A stretch of DNA of 64,000 bases from Sinorhizobium fredii USDA 257 (lineage in GTDB: Bacteria; Pseudomonadota; Alphaproteobacteria; Rhizobiales; Rhizobiaceae): NCBI RefSeq assembly GCF_000265205.3, contig NC_018000.1:5136001-5200000 (forward strand). The letters run 5' to 3'. The position numbers and the translations under genes are program-made. Position 1 is the stretch's first letter. The number at the start of each line of letters is the position of its first letter. Under the pieces are notes generated by a model. It was not told the DNA's origin and ran no database searches. It saw only the letters and a program-made list of their open reading frames with translations. Below are positions 8,724-17,757 of the stretch, piece after piece.

Positions 8724-9614
8724 TTAACCGCGGCGGGCGATCAGGATGCCGATGAGCACGATCGCGCCGCCGGTTGCCTGCATGAGACCCACAGGCTCGC
8801 TCAGCAACACCCAGGCGAGCACCGCAGCCACGACCGGCTGCACGAGCAGCGTCAGCGATGAAAAGGCCGGCGGCAGATAGGCGAGCGCATAGGTGATCGC
8901 CACCTGCCCGCCGGCGTGGCTGACAAAGGCGAGACCGACGAGCATCGCCCAGCCGAAGGCGCTCGGCGGAAACAGCGCCGGCTCGGTCAGCAGCGTCATC
9001 GGCAATATGCAGAGGGCCGCCGACGCGGTGCTCCAGATCATGATGCGGTTGGTGCTGAAGCGGCTGCGCAGTTGCCCGATCGCAAGAATATAGCCCGCAT
9101 AGAACATGGCGGCGACTATCGCGATTCCATCGCCGGCCAGGTCGCCGCCGCCAAGGGCGGCGGGCCCGCCCTTCAGAACCACGACACCCACGATGGCCGT
9201 GGCTAGGCCCGCTCCGAAAATTCCGCTCACGGGAGAGCGGAACAAGGCCCAGCCCGCAAGCGTCACGAACACTGGCGCAAGATTTGCCAGCAGCGTCGCG
9301 TTTGCCACAGACGTCATGGTGAGGGAGAGATGCCACGCCCCGAGGTCGATGGCGAGAAAGACGCCCGGCAGGATGAGCAGAGCATAGTCGGACAAGCGCT
9401 CCGGGCGCCGGTCGGCGGCCGCATCCTTGCCAAGCCACGACCAAGCAAGAAGCGGGATCAGCGCCAGTGCCACACGCCAGAAGGCCGTCGCCATCGGCCC
9501 CACTTCCGAAAGCCTGACGAAAATCGGCGATCCGGCTATGGCGACACCGCCGACGAGCAGTGCGGCCATGGCCAGGGACTGTTGGGAGGAGGCGGAACTG
9601 ACGGCTTGGTTCAC
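8724..9614 (-). CDS. EamA/DMT-family transporter (RhaT/YdcZ-like permease)
   Basis: A 296-residue membrane protein with ten predicted helices in two EamA repeats, roughly residues 15-145 and 158-290. The opening of each repeat (VGGVAIAGSPIFVRLSEVGP; VAAMFYAGYILAIGQLRSRF) is typical of drug/metabolite transporters, which export amino acids and other metabolites. The reading begins with GTG at 9612-9614; an ATG 45 bases downstream is possible but would lose part of helix 1. It converges on the aminotransferase gene across an intergenic repeat. The substrate is not known. Confidence 0.85.
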   Translation of the reverse strand: MNQAVSSASSQQSLAMAALLVGGVAIAGSPIFVRLSEVGPMATAFWRVALALIPLLAWSWLGKDAAADRRPERLSDYALLILPGVFLAIDLGAWHLSLTMTSVANATLLANLAPVFVTLAGWALFRSPVSGIFGAGLATAIVGVVVLKGGPAALGGGDLAGDGIAIVAAMFYAGYILAIGQLRSRFSTNRIMIWSTASAALCILPMTLLTEPALFPPSAFGWAMLVGLAFVSHAGGQVAITYALAYLPPAFSSLTLLVQPVVAAVLAWVLLSEPVGLMQATGGAIVLIGILIARRG

Positions 9615-9766
9615 GGCGATATCCGAAGGCTGGGAAGGAGCGCCTTGAGGGCGCCGCTACGCCAGCTATCAGAACGTCGGATCGGACAACAGCCTGAATT
9701 CGCCAAAAAGGCGATCATCGGCGGCCGCCGCACGAAAAGTTGTAGCCGCCAAGCTCCAAACGGCGC

Positions 9767-11200
9767 TCAGGCCGCGTCCGGCAGATGCACCGTCTTCACC
9801 TCGAGGAAGTCCTCGAGGCCGAAGGTGCCACCCTCGCGGCCGTTGCCCGACTGTTTGTAGCCGCCGAACGGGCTCCCGTAGCGATGCGGTCCGCCATTGA
9901 TATGCACCATGCCGGCGCGCAGCCGCGCCGCGACCCGTTCGGCGCGCTCCTGGTCGCCGGTCTGCACATAGGCAGCAAGCCCGTAGCTCGTGTCGTTGGC
10001 GATTGCGATCGATTCCTCCTCCGTGTCAAAGGGGATGATCGACAGCACCGGCCCGAATACCTCCTCGCGGGCGATCCGCATCGAGTTGTCGACATCGGCG
10101 AAGATCGTCGGTTTGACGAAATAACCGGTGTCGAAGCCTTCCGGCTTGCCGGCGCCGCCGACGACGAGGCGCGCACCCTCGGCAATACCCGCCTCGATCA
10201 GCGACTGCACCCGCTCGTACTGGATGTGGCTGACGAGCGGACCGATATGGGCGCCTTCCTTGGTCGGGTCGCCGACCGTCGCCTCCCGGCCGACGCGCCT
10301 TGCGATCGCGACCACATCTTCATAGACGCTGCGCTCCACCAGCATACGGGTCGGCGCATCGCAGGACTGACCGGAATTGTTGAAGCATTCGAGGACGCTG
10401 GCGGTCACCCTCGCATCGAGATCGGCATCGGCGAAGACGATATTCGGCGACTTGCCGCCAAGTTCCAGCGTGACGCGCTTGACCGTATCGGCGGCATCCT
10501 TGCTGACGGCGATGCCGGCGCGCGTCGAGCCGGTGAACGACATCATGTCGATGTCCTTGTGCTTCGATAGTGCTGCGCCCGCGTGAACACCGTCGCCATT
10601 GACGAGATTGAAGACGCCGCGCGGGAAACCCGCCTCGTCGATCATCTCCGCATAAAGCATGGCATTGAGCGGCGTGAACTCACTCGGTTTCAAAACGCAG
10701 GTGCAGCCGGTCGCCAACGCCGGCACCACCTTGAGAGCAATCTGGTTGATGGGCCAGTTCCACGGGGTAATCAAGCCGCAGACGCCGATCGGCTCGCGCA
10801 TCAGCGTGTCGCCGTTCGGCAGCTTTTCGCGCAGCTTCAGTCGCTTCAGCGCGTCGATGTAGCCCTCAAGGTGGCCGACGCCGACATCGGCCTGTTGCTC
10901 CCGGCTCATGGTTTTCGGCGCGCCGAGTTCCGCGGTGATCGTGTCGGCCATCTCGTCGTAGCGGCGTTTGTAGATCGCCAGCAGCTTTTCGAGGAGCGCC
11001 AACCGCTCCTCCAAGCTGGTCCGGCTGTAGCTCGCAAAGGCTTTCTTGGCGGCCGCAACGGCGCGACCGATATCGACTGCCGTTCCGAGGGAGATGGCGG
11101 CGATCGGCTTTTCGGTCGCAGGATTGAGCACGTAGAGGTCGTTCTGTGCTGCCGGTTCGACCCACTCGCCGTTGATGTAGAACTTGCGTTTGTCGAGCAT
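9767..11200 (-). CDS. NAD(P)-dependent aldehyde dehydrogenase
   Basis: A 477-residue aldehyde dehydrogenase of the ALDH superfamily. Motifs are ITPWNWP, the cofactor loop FTGSTRAGI, the general base Glu in TLELGGKSPN near residue 250, and the nucleophile Cys in NSGQSCDAPTR near residue 285. The relatively short form resembles bacterial ALDHs of broad range acting on aliphatic or amino aldehydes. I placed the start at 11198-11200 because GGGAGG lies 9 bases upstream; the open frame continues 288 bases further but that part is Arg-rich non-coding sequence. It could oxidise an aminoaldehyde from the neighbouring amine pathways. Confidence 0.9.
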   Translation of the reverse strand: MLDKRKFYINGEWVEPAAQNDLYVLNPATEKPIAAISLGTAVDIGRAVAAAKKAFASYSRTSLEERLALLEKLLAIYKRRYDEMADTITAELGAPKTMSREQQADVGVGHLEGYIDALKRLKLREKLPNGDTLMREPIGVCGLITPWNWPINQIALKVVPALATGCTCVLKPSEFTPLNAMLYAEMIDEAGFPRGVFNLVNGDGVHAGAALSKHKDIDMMSFTGSTRAGIAVSKDAADTVKRVTLELGGKSPNIVFADADLDARVTASVLECFNNSGQSCDAPTRMLVERSVYEDVVAIARRVGREATVGDPTKEGAHIGPLVSHIQYERVQSLIEAGIAEGARLVVGGAGKPEGFDTGYFVKPTIFADVDNSMRIAREEVFGPVLSIIPFDTEEESIAIANDTSYGLAAYVQTGDQERAERVAARLRAGMVHINGGPHRYGSPFGGYKQSGNGREGGTFGLEDFLEVKTVHLPDAA

Positions 11201-11334
11201 GTGCTCTTTCCCTCCCGTCAAAGTGTGGTTTCCCGACGGACCGGACGCCGGATGGTCGCCGGGCGGTCGGTGCACGATGAGCGCGGAGCGACTTCCGATA
11301 CTCTCGCGACGACGTTCACCGTACACGAGTCTTG

Positions 11335-11370
11335 GAGTCGATCTACGAGTCGATCTGCGCATCGAGTTGC
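11335..11370. repeat. Three imperfect 12-base tandem units
   Basis: GAGTCGATCTAC, GAGTCGATCTGC and GCATCGAGTTGC lie head to tail in the stretch 11201-11516, which otherwise shows no gene I can support on either strand. The first two units differ at one base. Confidence 0.4.
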
Positions 11371-11516
11371 GTGGCCGAGGCACGCTACGACGCAGCGATA
11401 CGCCCTGCAAGGGGTGCGATGTCGCGTTTGCCAGCCCGTTAATGGCGTCATGGGAGACGGTGGCGCAGTGGGCCCCGACTGAGTGCAAAAGACTTCGGGG
11501 AGAAGTCCGGGCGCCG

Positions 11517-11666
11517 TCAGATGGCGCCGATGACGACGGCCGAAAGGAAGCTGAATGCCGCCACGATGGCGATCGTGTGGGGGATGAGATTGACTGGCAA
11601 GCGCCTGGTCGACTGCGTCACATGGAACGCGTAGCGGGAGTGGGTCATCGCCTTTGTCGCGTTCAT
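11517..11666 (-). CDS. Small single-span membrane peptide, 49 residues
   Basis: A short gene with ATG at 11664-11666, a GGAGAG site 6 bases upstream and TGA at 11517-11519. The peptide starts MNATKAMTHSRYAFHVTQ, has a basic stretch (STRRLP), and then one hydrophobic segment of about 20 residues near positions 30-49 (HTIAIVAAFSFLSAVVIGAI). The basic-inside layout suggests the N terminus is cytoplasmic. It is a lone gene between the aldehyde dehydrogenase and the transglutaminase-like gene. I do not recognise the family; small one-helix peptides of this kind are common in rhizobia. Support rests on the ribosome site and the clean amphipathic-to-hydrophobic pattern. Confidence 0.5.
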   Translation of the reverse strand: MNATKAMTHSRYAFHVTQSTRRLPVNLIPHTIAIVAAFSFLSAVVIGAI

Positions 11667-11788
11667 TTTATCTCTCCGCTGCTGGCGTTGGCCTATACTC
11701 CTGTTCTCCTATATTCTCGATTAAGTTTGTAGATATTATTTTCCGCGGATCGCCCAAGGCGGGAAAAATCCGTTCCCGGACTGCGCCG

Positions 11789-12703
11789 TCAGTGCGGCTC
11801 GCGGTCGCGTTCCTGCAGATGGCGCGACCAGGTCTCGCTGAACCAGGGGGTCAGCAGCGACACCTCGGCGGTGCGATGCGACCGACTGAGCCGGCTGTCG
11901 ACCTCGACGGAGGTCCAGACGGTGAAGTGGGTCAGCTGATGCTTGCCGAAGGTCTGGATCAACGGGACGTCTGCTGCATCTCGGCCACGAGCGACGGGAA
12001 TCCGGCCGGCCCGCCGCGCGTTGTTCTTGGCATCGAACGTGTACCAGCGGTCGCCGAGGAACACCTCGAACCAGGCGTTGAAATCCATCGGCGCCGGGCT
12101 GTCGGGGACCCCGATGTCGGCCATGTAGCCGTGGACGTAGCGGGCCGGCATGTTCATGCAGCGGCAGAGAGCGACCGCAAGGTGGGCGTAGTCGCGGCTG
12201 ACGCCCAGCCGATCCTCATGCGCTTCGAGCGCCGTGCGCATCGCCTGCGCATAGCCGTAGCTGAAGACCAGACGGTCATGCACATAGTCGCAGATGGCCT
12301 GCACCCGTTGCCAGCCCGCCGGAACGTCGCCGAAGAGCCGCCAGGCAAGCGCGCTCAGGCGATCGGTCTCGCAATAGCGGCTGGCGCATAGATAGGGCAG
12401 CAAATTGGGAGGCAGCCTTTCCACCGGCAACGCCTCGGCCAGAGGATCCGAGACGTCGAGCCGCCCGTCATCGCTGATCACCGCGTCGTAGCCAAGCCTG
12501 GTGTCACCTTCGGGCAGAACCATGCGCATGCAGCTGTTCCCATGCGGGTCGGTGATCTCCTCCATCGGAACGAGCGGCGAAGCGACGGGACCTCGCTCCC
12601 GCACAATCGCATCCCGCCGTTCCTTGGCGACGGACAAAAACGTCATCATCGGCGTCGCATGCGGACAATCGATGCCAATCTCATAACCGAAGCGGATGAA
12701 CAT
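11789..12703 (-). CDS. Transglutaminase-like protein, probably catalytically inactive
   Basis: A 304-residue protein with an N-terminal beta domain (RFGYEIGIDCPHATPMM) and a transglutaminase-like core at about residues 125-235. The positions that normally carry Cys-His-Asp read Ser169 (LGVSRDYAHL), Asn209 (PMDFNAWFEVFL) and Asp224 (WYTFDAKNN). Only the Asp remains, although the surrounding scaffold is well kept. The start at 12701-12703 has GGGGAGG at ideal spacing; a longer reading from 12781 has none. It stands alone between a small membrane peptide and a damaged FAD oxidase. Proteins of this family are often annotated as putative cysteine proteases, which would be wrong here if the substitutions are real. 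Confidence 0.85.
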   Translation of the reverse strand: MFIRFGYEIGIDCPHATPMMTFLSVAKERRDAIVRERGPVASPLVPMEEITDPHGNSCMRMVLPEGDTRLGYDAVISDDGRLDVSDPLAEALPVERLPPNLLPYLCASRYCETDRLSALAWRLFGDVPAGWQRVQAICDYVHDRLVFSYGYAQAMRTALEAHEDRLGVSRDYAHLAVALCRCMNMPARYVHGYMADIGVPDSPAPMDFNAWFEVFLGDRWYTFDAKNNARRAGRIPVARGRDAADVPLIQTFGKHQLTHFTVWTSVEVDSRLSRSHRTAEVSLLTPWFSETWSRHLQERDREPH

Positions 12704-12987
12704 GTTCGACCTCCCCGACTGCGATTTTCGTGACACTGACGCTCCGCGCCGCGAGCGCCGGCAGCCCTCCAGCGGCGGCATCGCGGGTCAGCGGCCCGTT
12801 CGAAGCTCAGTCCCGCAATTTTCTTCTGTTGAGATCCACGCGAATGACAAAATCTGTGCTCCCGTCCGGCGCACATATCAGCGGACGATCGAGCCGTCCG
12901 CGGCCGAAATACTAGCGCATCATCGCAGAGAGCGGTATCGATTTGAAGAAAGAACCCGCACCCACCACCCCGGTATCGGCAGCAGAA

Positions 12988-14293
12988 CTACCAACCGACG
13001 GCATCCTTGAAAGAATACCACCAGGAACCGATCGTCGAATACTGCGCCCGGAACATCCGGCCGCCCGGGAAGGGATACCAGGGAAGCTTCTCGAACATGT
13101 CGAAGCGCGACTGGTCGCCGTCGATCGCCTCGGCAAGGGTACGGCCGAAAAGATGCGATCCGGTCACCCCATGACCGCTATAGCCGTGGGCGAAATAGGT
13201 GTTGGAGCCGATCCGGCCCATCTGCGGCACGCGCGTGAAGGAGAGCGCGAAGTTGCCGCTCCAGGCATAGTCGATCTTCACGCCCTTGAGGCGCGGGAAG
13301 ACCTTTTCGAGATTGGGCCTGAGTTTCGCCACCACGTCGGCCGGATCGGTGCCGCCATAGACCGTGCCGCCGCCGAAGATCATCCGCTTGTCGGCCGAAA
13401 GCCGGAAATAGTCGAGGATGTAGCGCACGTCCTCGACGCACATATCGCTCGGGATCAGCGTCTCGGCGAGCTCTTCGCCGAGCGGTGCCGTGGTGATCAT
13501 CTGCGTCGAGACCGGCATGACGCGCGAAACGAGCTCGGGCACCGCGTCACCAAGATAGGCATTGCCGCAGAGCACCACGATGCGCGCTGAAACTTCGCCC
13601 TCCCTGGTATGGACGGTGGGCCGCGCCGCCTTGCGATCGACTCGGGTTACCGGCGACATCTCATAGATGGTGCCGCCGAGGCTCTCGAAGGCGCGCGCCT
13701 CGCCGAGCACCAGATTGAGGGGGTGCATATGGCCGCCGGTGATGTCGAGCATGCCGCCGCAATAGGCTTCGGAATTTACGAGCTTGCGCAGCGCCTCCCG
13801 GTCGAGCAGCAGGTGGTCGTCCATCCCGTATTTGCGCCAGAGCGCCTGCTTGGCCTCGAGTTCCTTCATATGGGCGCCGGTATAGGCGGCATAGATGTTG
13901 CCGGATTTCAGGTCGCAGTCGATCCGAAATCGGCTGACGATCCGGCGAATGATCCGCCCGCCTTCCTGGACAAGGCCGCCGATGAAGCGGGCCGCATCCT
14001 CTCCGAAGCGACGCTGGATGGACGCCAGGCTGGCATTGAGGCCGTTGACGATCTGGCCGCCGTTGCGTCCGGAGGCGCCCCAACCCACCTGGGCGCCCTC
14101 GACCACGGTGACCCTGTAACCTTTCTCGGAGATGAATGGCCGTCGACAGGCCGGTATAGCCGGCGCCGACGACGCAGATGTCGGTGTCGACCCGCCCTTC
14201 GAGATTGACCGGCGTGCGGATGATGTTGCGGGTGGCGGCGTAGTAGCTCGCCGGATGGCTGCCGTCGCCGGCATAGGACTTCGTGACGCTCAC
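12988..14293 (-). pseudogene. FAD-dependent amine oxidase (PuuB/DadA-like) split by a frameshift
   Basis: Together the two frames give a complete oxidase of about 434 residues. Codons from the GTG at 14291-14293 encode MSVTKSYAGDGSHPASYYAA and the dinucleotide-binding motif VVGAGYTGLSTAIHL. From 14127 downward the homologous sequence continues in another frame as SEKGYRVTVVEGAQVGWGAS, GRNGGQ, and on to the C-terminal substrate domain ending at 12988. The join is at 14128-14132, where CTCC stands in place of an expected CTCTCC, a two-base loss. The family oxidises amines or gamma-glutamyl amines such as gamma-glutamylputrescine. If genuine, the lesion inactivates the gene by removing the catalytic domain; a sequencing or assembly error is possible because the rest of both frames is intact. 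Confidence 0.8.
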
Positions 14294-14391
14294 CCTATGG
14301 ATTCCTGCGTGTCGTGAGGCCTTTGTCAGCAGCAGGCATATCGCAATTCTTGCCGCTTGACCATGCGGCGCCGCGGCTGCATATTGCTCAG

Positions 14392-14404
14392 ATGTCAGAC
14401 CAAT
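14392..14404. promoter_or_regulatory. Candidate GntR/FadR-type operator (ATGTCAGACCAAT)
   Basis: A near-palindrome ATGTC-A-GACCA resembles the TGGTCnGACCA sites bound by FadR-subfamily GntR regulators. It lies 34 bases before the start of the GntR gene and in the gap to the divergent FAD oxidase, which is where autoregulation would need it. Confidence 0.45.
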
Positions 14405-14438
14405 TTTGAGCTTGCGGATGCCCGAGCCGGAGAAAGCG

Positions 14439-15134
14439 ATGCTGCTGCCCCTGCCCCCGGTGGATCGGGTGCAGCAGGTGATTTCCGCTCTCGCCGACTT
14501 TGTTCAGCGATCGGGCTTAAGGCCTGGCGATCGGCTGCCGGCCGAGCGCGAATTGATGGCGGCGCTCGCCGTCGGCCGATCCACGGTGCGTGAAGTCATC
14601 AGCCATTTTCAGGCGCTCGGCGTCGTCGAAGCGCGCAAGGGCAGCGGCACCTATCTGTTGCGCGCCATTTCCGGTGCGACGATCCACATGCCGCTGACGC
14701 TCGACACCCGCCATCTTCGCGACGCCCTGCTGCAGACACTCGAGGTCCGGCGCGGCATCGAAGTCGAGGCCGGCATGGTCGCCGCCCGCCGTCGCACCGA
14801 AAGCGACCTCGTCAACATCGAAACGAAGCTCGATGAGATGGAGCGCGTTCACCTTGCCAAGGGCACCTCCGGACCGGAGGACCTCGCCTTCCACCTGGCA
14901 ATCTACGACGCGACGCACAATCCGCTCTTCCGCCAATTGCTCGAGCAGATGCGCGAGGCCTTCGAGCGCTTCTGGGAAAAACCCTTCGACCGCCCGGACT
15001 TCGCGCGGCGGTCGTTTCCCTATCATCGAACCCTCTTCGACGCGATCGCCTCGCAGGATCCGGATTCCGCCCGGGAAGAGACGTTGAAAATCCTCGCCGT
15101 CGTCGAGGAAGACATCAAGGAAATGTCCCAATGA
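14439..15134 (+). CDS. GntR-family transcriptional regulator, FadR subfamily
   Basis: A 231-residue regulator. The winged helix is at about residues 10-75 (LRPGDRLPAERELMAALAVGRSTVREVI) and the all-helical FCD ligand domain follows, with metal-site residues of the DxxxH...H pattern visible in DLAFHLAIYDATHN and FPYHRTLFDAI. I prefer the ATG at 14439 because GGAGAAA is placed 4-10 bases before it; ATG at 14418 is possible. The stop overlaps the next gene (ATGA at 15131-15134), so it heads the operon that encodes the PLP enzyme and sugar-type importer and probably represses it until a substrate acid binds. Confidence 0.85.
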   Translation: MLLPLPPVDRVQQVISALADFVQRSGLRPGDRLPAERELMAALAVGRSTVREVISHFQALGVVEARKGSGTYLLRAISGATIHMPLTLDTRHLRDALLQTLEVRRGIEVEAGMVAARRRTESDLVNIETKLDEMERVHLAKGTSGPEDLAFHLAIYDATHNPLFRQLLEQMREAFERFWEKPFDRPDFARRSFPYHRTLFDAIASQDPDSAREETLKILAVVEEDIKEMSQ

Positions 15135-16303
15135 ATGACGGCCTCGATCCGTTCGATAGAGCCTCGCTGATCACCGCCCATGACGAGGGCCATGCCTTCG
15201 ACGCCGTCGTTCCGCCGATCGTCCAGACCTCGCTGTTCACCTTCAAGGACTATGACGAGATGATCGCCTCCTACCGGGGCGAGCGCGTCCGGCCGATCTA
15301 TACCCGCGGCCTCAATCCGACGGTCCGGCTGTTCGAGGAGATGCTGGCGAACCTGGAGGGCGCCGAGGATGCCATCGGCTTTGCCAGCGGCATGTCGGCG
15401 ATCTCCTCCACCGTGCTGTCCTTCGTCGAGCCGGGCGACCGCATCGTTGCCGTGAAGCATCTCTATCCCGATGCGTTCCGGCTGTTCGGCACGCATCTGA
15501 AGCGCATGCGCGTCGAAGTGACCTATGTCGATGGGCGCGACGAGGAGGCGGTTGCCAAGGCCCTCCCCGGCGCCAAGCTCTTCTACATGGAGAGCCCGAC
15601 GAGCTGGGTCATGGACACGCATGACGTGGCAGCCCTCGCGGGGCTCGCCAAATCTGAGGACATCGTCACCGTCATCGACAACAGCTGGGCGAGCCCGGTG
15701 TTCCAGCAGCCGATTTCGCTCGGTGTCGATCTGGTCATCCACTCGGCCTCGAAATATCTAAGTGGCCATAGCGATGTCGTCGCCGGTGTCGTTGCAGGAT
15801 CGAAGGAACTGATCGGCCGCATCCGGTCCGAAGCCTATCCCTATCTCGGCGGCAAGCTCTCGCCCTTCGACGCCTGGCTGTTGATCCGCGGACTTCGCAC
15901 CCTGCCGATCCGGATGAAGGCGCATGAGCGTTCGGCGCTCGCGGTCGCCCGCCGTCTGCAGGAGCATCCGCTGGTCGAAACGGTCTGCCATCCGGGCCTC
16001 GGCAATCACCTGCCGCCGGGGCTATTCGGCACGTCCGGCCTGTTCTCCTTCATCTTTCGCGAGGGCGTCGACGTGCGCCGCTTCGCCGATCATCTGCAAT
16101 TCTTCAAGCTCGGCGTGTCCTGGGGCGGCCACGAAAGCCTCATCGTGCCGGGCAAAGTCGTTCTGGCGCAGAAAGCCCAACCCAATTCCGCGGCCGCCTT
16201 CGGCATTTCTCCGCGGTCGGTACGGCTCCATGTCGGCCTGGAGGGAACGGAGGCCCTCTGGAGCGATCTCGAAGCGGCGCTCGACGCCGCTTCATCAGGC
16301 TGA
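15131..16303 (+). CDS. Cys/Met-metabolism PLP enzyme (cystathionine beta-lyase/gamma-synthase family)
   Basis: A 390-residue fold-type I enzyme. The PLP lysine is Lys208 in HSASKYLSGHSDVVAG, Asp183 in VIDNSWASP pairs with the pyridine nitrogen, and YTRGLNPTVRLFE is the characteristic substrate-side loop. The family contains cystathionine beta-lyase, gamma-synthase and methionine gamma-lyase. Unlike housekeeping MetC/MetB, this copy sits between a GntR regulator and an importer, so it probably acts on an imported sulfur or amino compound. Starts overlap the regulator stop by four bases. The exact reaction is not determined by the visible motifs. Confidence 0.87.
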   Translation: MNDGLDPFDRASLITAHDEGHAFDAVVPPIVQTSLFTFKDYDEMIASYRGERVRPIYTRGLNPTVRLFEEMLANLEGAEDAIGFASGMSAISSTVLSFVEPGDRIVAVKHLYPDAFRLFGTHLKRMRVEVTYVDGRDEEAVAKALPGAKLFYMESPTSWVMDTHDVAALAGLAKSEDIVTVIDNSWASPVFQQPISLGVDLVIHSASKYLSGHSDVVAGVVAGSKELIGRIRSEAYPYLGGKLSPFDAWLLIRGLRTLPIRMKAHERSALAVARRLQEHPLVETVCHPGLGNHLPPGLFGTSGLFSFIFREGVDVRRFADHLQFFKLGVSWGGHESLIVPGKVVLAQKAQPNSAAAFGISPRSVRLHVGLEGTEALWSDLEAALDAASSG

Positions 16304-16393
16304 CAAGGCGGGATGAGGCAAAGTGCAAGCGTTTTCCGCCCGCATCCCGCGCTTAAGACAATCGATCAACCGTCAAGAAAAGAGGGAACAAAA

Positions 16394-17656
16394 ATGAGGA
16401 AGCTTATCACGGCCACCCTGCTCGCCACGTTGATGGCCGGCAGCGCACTTGCCGATACCAAGCTGAAGCTCGTCGAGGTCATCACCAGCCCCGAGCGCAC
16501 CGAAACGCTGAAGTCGATCGTCGCCAAATTCGAGGCGGCGAATCCCGGCACCACCGTCGAGATCATCTCGCTGCCCTGGGGCGAAGCCTTCCAGAAATTC
16601 GCCACAATGGTCTCGGCCGGCGAAATCCCGGACGTGATGGAGATGCCGGATACCTGGCTGTCGCTTTACGCCAATAACGGCATGCTCGAGAGCCTCGAGC
16701 CCTACCTCGCCAAATGGGAGCATACGCCGGGCCTCACCGAGCGCGCGCTGGAACTCGGCCGCGACGTCAACGACACCGCCTATATGCTGCCCTACGGCTT
16801 CTATCTCCGGGCGATGTTCTACAACAAGAAATTGCTCTCCGAAGCGGGCGTCGGCGAGCCGCCGAAGACGTTGGACGACTTCGTCAAAGCGTCCGAAGCG
16901 GTCTCCAAGCTGCCGGGGAAATACGGCTACTGCCTGCGCGGCGGTCCGGGCGGCCTCAATGGCTGGGTGATGTTCGGCGCCACCATGGCCGGTGACAACA
17001 AGTTCTTCAACGAGGACGGCACCTCGACCATGAACAGCGAAGGCTGGATCAAGGGCCTGACATGGGTCATCGATCTCTACAGGAAGGGGCTCGCGCCGAA
17101 GGATAGCGTCAACTGGGGCTTCAACGAAATCGTTGCCGGCTTCTATAGCGGCACCTGTGCCTTCCTCGACCAGGACCCGGATGCGCTGATCGCCATTGCC
17201 CAGCGCATGAAGCCGGAGGACTTCGGCGTCACCACCATGCCGAAGGGCCCGAGCGGCAAGGCCTTCACAACGATCGGCTTCGCCGGCTGGTCGATGCTCG
17301 CCGCAAGCCAGAACAAGGACCTCTCCTGGAAACTCATCGAAACGCTCGAAGGTCCGGAAGGCAACATCGAGTGGAACAAGCGCACCGGGGCGCTGCCGGT
17401 CCACAAGTCGGCCGAGAAGGACCCCTTCTACGCGAGCCCGCAATTCAAGGGCTGGTTCGATGAACTTGCCGACAAGGACGTCGTGCTGACCGTCATGCCA
17501 ACCTACCTCGAGGAATTCGCCTTCTTCAAGGATTCGCTGGCGATCAAGACGACCCAGGAAGCGCTGCTCGGCGACATCACGCCGGAAGAACTCGCCAATC
17601 AGTGGGCCGATTACCTGACCAAGGCGCAGCAGAAACACCTGGCGAACAAGAAGTAA
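16394..17656 (+). CDS. ABC transporter solute-binding protein, family 1 (sugar type)
   Basis: A 420-residue periplasmic binding protein. Residues 1-20 are a Sec signal peptide (KLITATLLATLMAGSALA, then cleavage before DTKLKL). The mature protein has the family 1 layout: SIVAKFEAANPGTTVEII, GEIPDVMEMPDTW and FTTIGFAGWSMLA. GAGGG lies 8 bases before the ATG. It is followed by two permeases and an ATPase of the maltose/glycerol-3-phosphate type. The substrate is often an oligosaccharide or polyol in this family, but the adjacent PLP enzyme makes a sulfur- or amino-bearing ligand worth considering. Confidence 0.9.
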   Translation: MRKLITATLLATLMAGSALADTKLKLVEVITSPERTETLKSIVAKFEAANPGTTVEIISLPWGEAFQKFATMVSAGEIPDVMEMPDTWLSLYANNGMLESLEPYLAKWEHTPGLTERALELGRDVNDTAYMLPYGFYLRAMFYNKKLLSEAGVGEPPKTLDDFVKASEAVSKLPGKYGYCLRGGPGGLNGWVMFGATMAGDNKFFNEDGTSTMNSEGWIKGLTWVIDLYRKGLAPKDSVNWGFNEIVAGFYSGTCAFLDQDPDALIAIAQRMKPEDFGVTTMPKGPSGKAFTTIGFAGWSMLAASQNKDLSWKLIETLEGPEGNIEWNKRTGALPVHKSAEKDPFYASPQFKGWFDELADKDVVLTVMPTYLEEFAFFKDSLAIKTTQEALLGDITPEELANQWADYLTKAQQKHLANKK

Positions 17657-17757
17657 GATCGGCACCGGCGGTGGTTCGCGCCCCCGCCGGTCCAACTAAG
17701 AACGACAAGCAGGCACGCCGATCGATAACGGCGGTCAAAAAGGGGAAATTTCGACCG

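Noticed and set aside
11201..11488. 96-codon N-terminal extension of the aldehyde dehydrogenase
   Set aside because: Arg/Ser-rich, unrelated to the family, and a good ribosome site exists at the internal ATG.
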